A stretch of DNA of 64,000 bases from Stagonosporopsis chrysanthemi (lineage: Eukaryota; Ascomycota; Dothideomycetes; Pleosporales; Didymellaceae), in contig JAFISE010000014.1 in NCBI GenBank assembly GCA_022560025.1, positions 186,001-250,000 on the forward strand, in the 5' to 3' direction. Shown piece after piece: positions 22,721 through 31,800 of this stretch. The notes below the pieces were generated by a model. The model had not been told where the DNA came from, made no database searches, and saw only the letters and a list, made by a program, of their open reading frames with translations. The translations under genes were made by a program, and so were the position numbers. Each line of letters begins with the position of its first letter. Within the stretch, counting starts at the first letter, position 1.

Positions 22721-23082
22721 GGTAGGATGTAGTTTCCAAACCCCTACACCAGAACCAGCAATGACCCCTGTGTCATTCTCAATTCTGAATGCAGGGTGCA
22801 ACTCTCCATGAGCTTGGACCGGCTGTCTAACAGTATTGGGAAGCGATTGCGATTTTCTGGGTCTTCCATGTGAAGGTCCTCACAAACGGAGTGATATGAC
22901 GTGCATAAGCAACATGTACCACACGCACGCAGGATGACCTACCTATCAGGAATTGCGTTCATCTCATCGCTGCAAGACAGCCATCGAGGCCTGCATTGCC
23001 TTCTACTAAATTCCGAGTGCAACCGCTGCTCGGAGCTGCGTTCTGCACACACTTCTCAACAGCCACTGAACTCCACAATTCT

Positions 23083-23433
23083 TCAGTGTTTCGCTACCTG
23101 ACAATTCTCCTTATCACGAATGTGCGGGACCGAAACATACACAAGACCATTTCTCCACGACTCACATCTAAACCCGGTGGCTTTAACACCCGCATTAAGC
23201 TGGCGCGTGAATCCTTCCATCGCTTCGTCGCTCTGGAACCACTGAGAGACATCGAACGACAACTGACTCAAAAACAGCGTGGTGCAATATTGAAGCTCCA
23301 CAGTCTGTTGTCTAGCAGCCTTAGCCACAGCATTGAAACCTGACAGACGGCACGAGACGGCACAGAGCGAGCGGGCGCCGGGACAGTTCTTTGTTGTGGT
23401 GGAAACTAAAGCGGAATTAATCGTCACATCCAT
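23083..23433 (-). CDS. Candidate hypothetical protein (116 aa)
   Basis: An uninterrupted frame from a true ATG (MDVTINSALVSTTTKNC) to TGA, with segments such as LSQLSFDVSQWFQSDEAMEG and CESWRNGLVYVSVPHIRDKE that look protein-like. A GTATGT donor inside it (after NGLV) could splice to a GTGCAG acceptor about 80 nt on, giving an alternative end. The opposite strand carries a 115-codon frame over the same bases, so the coding strand is uncertain. No family recognised. The 360 bp between it and the 22.2-22.7 kb candidate holds splice-like signals (a polypyrimidine-CAG, a GTAGGT donor) that could link the two into one longer minus-strand gene, but no fully phased model was found. Confidence 0.3.
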   Translation of the reverse strand: MDVTINSALVSTTTKNCPGARSLCAVSCRLSGFNAVAKAARQQTVELQYCTTLFLSQLSFDVSQWFQSDEAMEGFTRQLNAGVKATGFRCESWRNGLVYVSVPHIRDKENCQVAKH

Positions 23434-24129
23434 TGCACAGGCTGCTCTATCCGATCAGAGCCGATGAACCCTTCTCGAGGCGAGGTGCACAGAACTCTTC
23501 CATCTCCCTCCGACAACGCTCTGGATTTCCTTCGCATAAATTTCTCTTTCCGCCCTTGCGCTCTTTTGCAATACTCGGCTCCGGCGCGCTTGCGTGCGGC
23601 ACAGGCGCCGATGCACATGGCAGTGCCTTAGCGCTTGACGCGCTCCTGAACGAAATCCTGGTGCGTTCTTCGGTGGACGTGTACCCGCTCGTACAACTCA
23701 ATCGGTCCGACACCACCAGACAGCAACACTTGGTACTGCGGATGTTTGCTCGCGTGTTCGCAGTGCACAAGAACGCGGAAATTCAGTTGTGATACCGAAA
23801 TGCACGACCTAGAATACTCGAAGGCTGGCAGAGTATATGCTTCCAGCCTCTCCGGCCAATAGAGCCCAACGATCTTATCAATCTGTTGTCCGGTCCCAGT
23901 AACCTTTTTGAGCATCGTTCGCCAGCACATATGTCAAAGGCCGCGTAAGTGAAGCTCAAAAAGACATCGCGACATATTTGTCCACGTAGAGCCGCGTATA
24001 CGAACACGTAGGTGAAGTTTGTCTGTTTGCTGCTGTATTCTGCTCCTATGCCTCCAGAAATTGTGAAGACGACTGTTTCGTTTCGAATACTGTGAGCAGT
24101 GAACAGCGCTCAGTTGCAGCCTGGTTAGG
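23434..24129. other. Spacer and promoter of the secreted His/Pro-rich protein gene
   Basis: About 700 bp. A plus-strand frame (23433-23792) and its minus shadow give no recognisable product. Presumed promoter and leader of the gene starting at 24130. Confidence 0.4.
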
Positions 24130-26247
24130 ATGCGTCGCAAAGCGCCCCTGTTCGTGCTCTCACCTTCCCTACTCCTCACTCTAGTTCTCTCCAGTTCGAG
24201 CAACGCTGCAGTCAGCAATGCGAACCACATCTTCAACGCAATCCACTCTTCTATGCGTCAGTGGGGTGGTAGCTTGAATCACAATGGTATGTCGTTGTTT
24301 CTGGCTACGGTGCCTGAAGGTACGCAGCTGTATCACGGAACATCGAAGCAAGACTTCATAGAGGGGACGCAGTGGCTCGCTTTTGAACCGGAACATGCGC
24401 TCATATTCGCCGGACCGCGTGGGCCTCCTCCTGGGAAGGGAAAGGGGCCGCCTCGTTCAGACGGCAAACACTCTGGTATAGAGGGTATGCAAATGGGCAC
24501 GCATGATGGAGAAGGGTGGAAACCGCCATCAGGTTATGGACCTGGAGAGAAGTATGGACCGCCTCAACGACCTTATCACGATGAACATCATGAGGGACCG
24601 CACGACGACAGGAACCGCGAGCATCACCGACCGCCGCCATTGTCTCACCACGAGTATAGCTCACCTTCGCCAGACCACGAACGCGGACCTCGCAAGCATC
24701 GCGAACATTACCCCCCTCCGCCCCTGCCGCCAGGCCATATCTACAAGCCCTACCCTCCACCACGTAAAAACAGACCACTCAAGGGCTCCAAGCGCCCATG
24801 GGATGCTGATCGCCGTCGACCACCTCCTTCAGTTTCCTATGACGACCATCGTGGGCCCCTTCCGGACCATGGCAACGACTCCGCAGAGCACCATCGTCCG
24901 CTCCCATTGCCACACCACGACCACGACCATAATGTCCCCCACATTTCCATCGAACTCCGCTCAGCGCCTCAACTGCGGCAGCGTCAAATTCAGCAACCAT
25001 TCCTCTCTCCCCAACAAGAAGAGAGCACAGGCTACCTCCACACCTATGCTCCCACCAATGACCTGCACCTCCTTTATATTGACGGGCTGAGCGCAGGTAA
25101 GACCTCAAATGGCACCCTTGACACGCAAGATCTGCTGCTGCTGAACCTGACATCCGGCTCACCGGCTGGAGGACCCATGGGTGGCGAGGTGGCGCGCGCA
25201 GAGGGGCTGTGCGTTCTTGCATCCACGTTGTGGGAGGGGAAGGTGGATGGATTTATCCGTCTTGAAGGGGGGTTCGAGATCATTCTGTGTGAGTTTGAGA
25301 AGCATCTTCACCGCGTGGACGTTATGCGTGTCTCGCGCAACAAACAGGACAGGGGGAGGGGAGGGGTCATGGGCGGCTGGTCATATCTCAAAGCCATCAC
25401 GTCGCGCTACCACGGCATCGGCGGGAGAAGAGTGCGTATCGACTATGACAGCTTCGTTTCTGTCTTCCAGTACGATACAGACCGCACAAATGGTCTCTGG
25501 GACAATGATGTACACTCCGACGTGCGCATGCCACGCCTCACCAACGTTTCCCCGTCCACACTCGCCTCGCTCCGCGCCGACGTGACCCAGCTCATTCTTA
25601 GCAAAGACTGGGCCGCCCACGGTCGCACGCGCGACTGGCAAGCCACAGCCGACATGCTAGTGGCGCGCTACTCTGCACCGCTGCACCACCTCACCTCCAC
25701 GCCGCTGTACCGCGCGAACAAGTCCGCGTTGGCTACCTACCTTTCCACCCTCCTGCGTCCCTTCATCGACATCTCCGCCCGCAACGCCTCTCTCGAAACC
25801 ACCCGCTGCGTGGCTCAACACATTCCCCCTCTGCCCGCAACCACGCTCCCCACCCCACCCGCCTCCCTTCCCCCCCTCGCCCACCGCGCCCTCCACGCCG
25901 TCGCAACGCGCCTGTGCGACACGCTCCTTACCTCCTTCTCCATCGCGTCGTCCACAACACCGCACACCGATTTCGACGCTGTCTACCCAGCGCACGGTGT
26001 GGAGGTTGTGGACGAACTGGTGGAGTGGCTGGGCTGGACGAGCTGGAAGGTATATGGAGGGTGTATGTCGGAGGAGGAGGTTTGTTTTATTCCTATTTGG
26101 CCCATGGGGGGTGCGGAGGATCATGCGAGGCCGCGGTGTAGGGGTGAAGAGGAGGTGGCGGGACGGAGTGGGTATTGGGGACGGATGGGGCGACCTGAGG
26201 GAAGAGGTGGGGATGAAATGAGGGATGGAAAGGGGAGGGTAGTTTGA
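24130..26247 (+). CDS. Conserved fungal secreted protein with His/Pro-rich insert (705 aa)
   Basis: Single exon. A signal peptide (MRRKAPLFVLSPSLLLTLVL...NAA) is followed by a block well conserved among ascomycetes: NHIFNAIHSSMRQWGGSLN, then VPEGTQLYHGT and WLAFEPEHALIF. The second conserved block starts with YLHTYAPTNDLHLLYIDGLS-AGKTSNGTLDTQD and runs through FIRLEGGFEIILCEF, VRIDYDSFVSVFQYD and a Cys-containing end (WTSWKVYGGC, EEEVCFIPIWPMGGAEDH). Between the blocks (about residues 95-290) lies a low-complexity insert very rich in His, Pro, Asp and Arg. The family is widespread in Pezizomycotina but, to my knowledge, uncharacterised. A resemblance of the VPEGTxLYHGT strand to ADP-ribosyltransferase-like folds is only a hint. 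Secretion or ER-lumen location is inferred from the signal peptide. Confidence 0.82.
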   Translation: MRRKAPLFVLSPSLLLTLVLSSSSNAAVSNANHIFNAIHSSMRQWGGSLNHNGMSLFLATVPEGTQLYHGTSKQDFIEGTQWLAFEPEHALIFAGPRGPPPGKGKGPPRSDGKHSGIEGMQMGTHDGEGWKPPSGYGPGEKYGPPQRPYHDEHHEGPHDDRNREHHRPPPLSHHEYSSPSPDHERGPRKHREHYPPPPLPPGHIYKPYPPPRKNRPLKGSKRPWDADRRRPPPSVSYDDHRGPLPDHGNDSAEHHRPLPLPHHDHDHNVPHISIELRSAPQLRQRQIQQPFLSPQQEESTGYLHTYAPTNDLHLLYIDGLSAGKTSNGTLDTQDLLLLNLTSGSPAGGPMGGEVARAEGLCVLASTLWEGKVDGFIRLEGGFEIILCEFEKHLHRVDVMRVSRNKQDRGRGGVMGGWSYLKAITSRYHGIGGRRVRIDYDSFVSVFQYDTDRTNGLWDNDVHSDVRMPRLTNVSPSTLASLRADVTQLILSKDWAAHGRTRDWQATADMLVARYSAPLHHLTSTPLYRANKSALATYLSTLLRPFIDISARNASLETTRCVAQHIPPLPATTLPTPPASLPPLAHRALHAVATRLCDTLLTSFSIASSTTPHTDFDAVYPAHGVEVVDELVEWLGWTSWKVYGGCMSEEEVCFIPIWPMGGAEDHARPRCRGEEEVAGRSGYWGRMGRPEGRGGDEMRDGKGRVV

Positions 26248-28159
26248 AGGAGTTATCTAGTTGGAGGGGGATATTGTGAGGTCTAGTCAAGGAGCTTGGA
26301 TAGTAATGGTGACGATGTTGGCGCCTACGGATGTGCACATGTAGAGTTTGTTCTTAGTATGATACCCTCGTTGGACCTTGAAAGACGCACGAGCACATCT
26401 CTCTTCTTCGATATGTGTACTCAAGCGAATGTGAACACAATATTTTTGGAGCAGTCCTTACATTCGAGCGCTTATGCCCCGAGCACCCAAATTTGTTCAG
26501 GATCTAATTAGCGAATTGCTCTTCCGGGCAGTAACGAGGCTGTCTCCAATGTGAAGTTCTCGTTTGATGATATGAAGGGTCCTGCAAGCCACCGCCCACT
26601 GTAACGCAGTGCTGTCACCTGTGTAAGGTTGTATAGCGACGGAAACACATCCGCTCAATCAGTGTGCATCGGACTGCACCGACGGTCAGTTTAAACTAGC
26701 AGCCCGGCGATCTGATAACGTTGCAGAGCAAACACCGCAAGCGCACTGCATAGACACTGTGCCGAATGAGCATGTCCGGGACGCAATGATCGCAGCGAGT
26801 TCGCCATTGGCCACCCAATAACCTTTTTGCTCATTTCTTACGCACATGGCTGCTGCGCCTTGGTTGCGCAGCCCAATTGGCGAAAGTAGATTTCATGCAA
26901 ATCACAGCCACAGCGCTTGGTCGTATATCTGGTAGGTGGAATCGAGCACCCATCTTGTTCCCTTCACTAGACACTCGCCCAGCGACGAGTCAGGCATAAG
27001 CATGGAGGAAGCCGGCGCAAATCTCCACTTGCGTAAACCGTAGAACTACCAAGCAACGCCCAAAACGGCAGACTGTCATATTGGTTTTGCCGAAAGCGGC
27101 GGTTCTGAGCTACGGGATGGCGCGCGCCGCCGTCGTGGAAAGCAGTGCCGGCTTGTTGGTTAGTTTGGCTGGTGCTAGCCCGCAAGTCTCGAGACGGTAT
27201 TTTGGTATCGCCATTATTGACCTTGGTTCGGGGAGACCGAGATCGACACAGCGACGGCGGGAACTGGTGTGTTGCAAAGCAGTCTCACAAGCGGGGAGAT
27301 CGTCATTACAAGCTTTCGTTGTGCACTGCAGAGCCAAGACCTTGAACAGCTGACTTCACGAAGTTGTCATGGGGCGTTTGCGACACAGGCGCTAGAGACA
27401 CCAACGTCCTGCGGCTGACATGCGCTGTCGGAGCTCCTCCGTACGCAGCTGCTGGAAGGTGAAGCTGCGCGACCTGGTAGGGCTGACAGACTACGCACGC
27501 TGAGCAAAGCATACACAGTGTACAGTAAGCACTCGTTGACACTTGTAATAGCGAGATGTTGGTGTTGATCTGCGCCAACACGTTGCAGCGCTTGAAAGGA
27601 TTGATGGATCGGTTGATCAGAATAGTCTACCAGATGCGTTCGTATATGCAAGCCGTCGCTCGCGCATTGAGACCAGAACTGGTTCACCTCCTGCCGCGCC
27701 TGCGCATTTGAAGAAGACTAGCGTTGGCTGCACCATCTCTCCAAGATGAGCAACTGTTTCGCAGATGCTGAATGAAAGCCCAGAGTGCGCTTCATACTGA
27801 ATCAAGCAGTCTTCTGCTATTTCCTCGTTGATGATTACAGATTTTCAAGATACAGTCATGAATCTGCCAGCTGCAAATGCTACACACAATTGGTCTTTTG
27901 ATCAGACCTAACATGTGCTCAAGATTCACTGAAATGAATGCTCTCGCTCAAATGGTGAGGCAAGTCTGAAAGTCCAACAATGTTGCAGCACCACATGATG
28001 TTCCATAGTACTGCCGTGCTGCAAAATCCAAAAGTGTTTCGCCTCTCGTTCGACAAGCTTCTGTCTCGCCCGTGTCACCACTGACGAATTGTTTGGTTGA
28101 AAACCTCGGAGGTCATGTCCAAGATGTCGAGTAATGACCTGGACGTGTGATATGACTAC
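26248..28159. other. Gene-poor stretch, no supported gene
   Basis: 1.9 kb between convergent genes. Short overlapping frames occur at 26.97-27.8 kb on both strands (longest 106 codons); none has a domain, signal peptide or phased intron that I can defend. No repeats of note. Confidence 0.4.
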
Positions 28160-28522
28160 TCAAGCGTAACCGTGCAACAACTGGTCCGGGTCATGCTGGT
28201 TGATTATTCTCCAGAACAGATAGATGATTCCTACGAGCAAGAGCACAGCGAAGGCTTGCCCTATTTGTTCCGGCAGGTACTGCTCAGTATCGTCGGCCTC
28301 GCTGCTGGCCTCAGAGGACTCGTCCGGGTCGACATACGCTCGAAAAGCGCCGTAGTCTGGAGGTGGCCCCACAAGGAGAGGCGAGGTCGAGAACTGGATC
28401 ACGTCGTCGTAAGACGGCAGTGGTTCCTCTGGAGGAGGCACGGCATATATAAGGTCATCGCAGTCCCTGTGATGTGGGGCGTGGTGGCCTTGTGCGGCCT
28501 GACGCTGGTTAGCTGCGTTCAT
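28160..28522 (-). CDS. Small single-span membrane protein with PY-like motifs
   Basis: 120 residues, single exon. The N-terminal half is polar and contains EEPLPSYDDVIQF and VGPPPDYGAF, an LPxY and a PPxY motif of the kind bound by WW domains of Rsp5/Nedd4 ubiquitin ligases. An acidic stretch (DPDESSEASSEADDTE) is followed by one hydrophobic span (QAFAVLLLVGIIYLFWRII) and a short C-tail. This is the layout of small tail-anchored or single-span Rsp5 adaptors; that function is inferred from motifs only. The gene is divergent from DOP1 (322 bp between starts). The frame is open for 30 codons upstream of the ATG but has no further start, so an upstream exon cannot be excluded. Confidence 0.62.
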   Translation of the reverse strand: MNAANQRQAAQGHHAPHHRDCDDLIYAVPPPEEPLPSYDDVIQFSTSPLLVGPPPDYGAFRAYVDPDESSEASSEADDTEQYLPEQIGQAFAVLLLVGIIYLFWRIINQHDPDQLLHGYA

Positions 28523-28844
28523 AGGCGGCGCGGAGTCATCGTACCGAGGGAGGAGATAGCATCGCAGACGTGGGGGTCCATCGAGCCTTTGAGGAGCTCG
28601 TCAGGTCATGATTAGGGGGGTGGGTATGAGTACTGATGTTGGCGTGGTGGTCGTTCCTTCCGCATCCATCGGCATGTGAATGACGAACGTCGGCGCTTGT
28701 GTTTCGCATTCGCCGATGGTGCTGCGTGTCGCTGAACCTCCAGCTTGCGACAGCAGGCAGCCAGCAATTGAACACTCTATTGCAACGACATGTCCCGTGC
28801 ATGTAGCGCGCTGAACGAACACTCGACCTCTTGTCAGACCCAGC
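28523..28844. promoter_or_regulatory. Divergent promoter between PY-motif membrane protein and DOP1
   Basis: 322 bp separate the two divergent starts. No TATA box stands out. Confidence 0.45.
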
Positions 28845-31800
28845 ATGGCCGCTGATCCAACTGCTAATCTGCAGTTGTTCTCACCTCCAGGCTCGGGCCG
28901 CTCTTCACCAGCACCACGAGCAACGCGCAATGCCGCAGAAGACGGTATACGACAAATCGTAATCGTCCTAGAGCAGCAGTAATTGACTCGTCATCAGCTT
29001 TGTACAAAAAGGACAAGCCCTTCCGACGATATGCGCTCGGCGTCGAACGAACACTCGCCCTCTGGGATACGGCGCAGCAGGAATGGGCTGACTACATCTC
29101 TTTCCTTGGGCGTCTGCTGAAGGTCAATTGCTCCTTGGTACCCTTGATATATCAGCAAGCTTATACGTTGTTGTGTGTAGGCCCTGCAGGCGCATCCCTC
29201 CGAGACACCTGTCATTCCACATAGCGATACAGTCGCACTGCGATTAGCGCAGTGCTTGAATCCAGCATTGCCTTCAGGCGTACATCAAAAGGTCCTCGAG
29301 GTCTATGCTTATATTTTCACCACTATCGGAGTATGCACAACGAGATTTCCACGTCGGCACGCGCTGACCACTGGCCCAGGAAGATGCCCTTGCCCGTGAT
29401 CTGACCCTCTACCTGCCTGGCCTTGCCACGACTCTTTCGTTCGCGTCGCTCTCCGTGCGCCCGCTCTTTCTCTCCATCTTCGAAAATCACGTCTTGAAAC
29501 TCAACGGCGCTGCGCTACGACCGGCCTTGAAGGCCATCATCTTGTCTCTGCTGCCAGGCCTTGAAGATGAGACGAGCGAGGACTTTGAGCGCATGGTCTT
29601 GGCCGTAGATAAACTGCGACTGGCCGTCCAGGACCAGACGAATGACATGGCAGACGCGAAAAGCAACAACGGCCACGCATCTCATTTCTGGCAATGCTTC
29701 TTCCTTGCAAGCATTACAAATGCATCGAGAAGGCAAGGCGCACTCGCGTTTCTAACTCGCCGACTTCCCAAGTTTGGTCTAGCAACCTCCAAACATGGGC
29801 AGCAGGGAGAAAGTCTATCTCTCGAAGCCGAGGCAGCCGTCCATCCAGAACCGGGGCTGCTGATTCGATGTTTCGAATCGGGCCTTGCAGACCCACAGCT
29901 TCTAATTCAGAGAGGCTTCCTCGACTTAATCGTCAGCCACCTGCCGCTTGACTCTCCTGTCTTGCAGCAACGAATCAGCCAAGCAGATCTTGAGCGGCTG
30001 GTGGCGGCTGCCGCAGGCGTAGTGTCGCGCAGGGACATGAGCTTAAACCGCAGGTTGTGGGCATGGTTTCTGGGACCAGACCCCTCTGCTGTCGAGGCCA
30101 GCGATGGTGCTGATTCGCCCACTCAGGAACGACACAACACCGCCACAGATCCTTCCACTGTCCATGCGGCCTACTTCTCACGCTATGGCCTGGCTGCACT
30201 GACAACGAGTGTATTGAAAATCATCAATCGACGCACTTCGACTCCATCTGAGCGTGCGCGACCATTTCGAGTCTGCTTGTCGCTCATGGATCGTTGGGAA
30301 GTTGGAGGTTTGATTGTGCCTGAGCTGTTCCTACCCGCACTTCAAAGTGTGCATTCCTACAGCGAGTACGCATCGAAGGAACAGGTAGATGAGGTCATGC
30401 GAAGCGCCAGTGCCTTTTTCGATGGTGTCGATAGCGGCTTGATATGGGGCAAATTGACTCATCTAATCACTTCGTCCCTAGACGGGTCGATAACCAAAGA
30501 AGAGGCATTGCGTCAGATGAAGCTCGCAAAATTCGTTCTGGCGCGCTTCAATCTCAAGGAAGAGGACATGCTGCTTCATCATATGCCATTGATGATAATT
30601 GCCACTCTTACGTCTCTTAGTAACATTTCCCAAGATCGTAACTCGCTGGCTGTTGAGGTTGAGGTCATCAACCTGGCTCTTGAAATCGCGGACTCCCTCG
30701 TTCAAATTGTACCGGATCGGGCGTTGAGACTTGAGCAAATTTTGAAAGAGTCGTCATCAATCGAGGACACCGATGTATCGAGGACTCAGGTTCTGCAACA
30801 AGTAGCAACCTTCTACGAAGATGCTCAGGCTGGTCTCGAGTCAGCAGACCGACTTTACGAGCCTGCTCTTGTTGGCCGCATTGCATTGCGTCAGGTCTCA
30901 CTCATCACGCTTACCACGCTATCAGCAGATGGGTGGTCGCATTCGCCTGAGATACCATCCCGAATCTTGGCTAATCTGATTGTCAAGGTTCGAGATTTGA
31001 CCGCAATTGACAACTTCGATTTTGCTTCTGTCCTCCAGGAATCATCACTCTCGCTGTCAGAGTCTGTCAAAGCTGTGCCGTTTTCACACCTAAGCGCGAT
31101 CGCTGGCATTCTTGTGGCACTGCAGGTTAACAGTCCTTCCCGGCCATACATATCCACATTGAAGTTGTCCGAAATACTGCATCAGCTAGTTGCTTGCTTG
31201 TGGCACTACCTATCACCAACATTGCCGAAGTACCACGTCGAGGCAACCTTATGTGTACTGCAGCTACATTCCATCTCACCATCTGAGCGTTTAGTCGAAG
31301 CAGCCATTTCGGCGATAGTTGCAGGGGAGATTCATCATGACTCAACGACTACGCCGGTCCCAGACTGTGGTCGACGCTTCGCAGTGCTCTGGACTCATAC
31401 TATGCATGAGCTAAACCTGCAGTCAGAAAAGCGTGGAGGTGTAACGCGGCGTCCAAGTGGCATGTCCTTGCCAGCTCCCACTCTGTCGCCAACAGCGTTT
31501 CATGGACTGTTGACCAGACCACTGCTTCTCCTTCTGGATACCTTGGCCGAGGAAGGCACAGAAACTGCTACGTTTGTCAAAAGTTGGCTGCTTGACCTCC
31601 CAACACTTAACAAAGTCTTTGAAGTGTTGGCGCTGCACCTTCAATCCCTACAATGCCTGGCGGCGGTCGAATTGCAAGGGCTTGACCAGGATGACAAGCA
31701 AAGACCAGTAGCAAGCGTCCAGGATGATACCAGAGAGTGCCTGTACTATCTGCGACATGTCTTTCATATGTTGAAGCGACCTTCGCAGTTCACATGGGCA

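Noticed and set aside
27081..27353. 90-codon plus frame and overlapping minus frames
   Set aside because: Open in several frames at once with no supporting splice or motif evidence.
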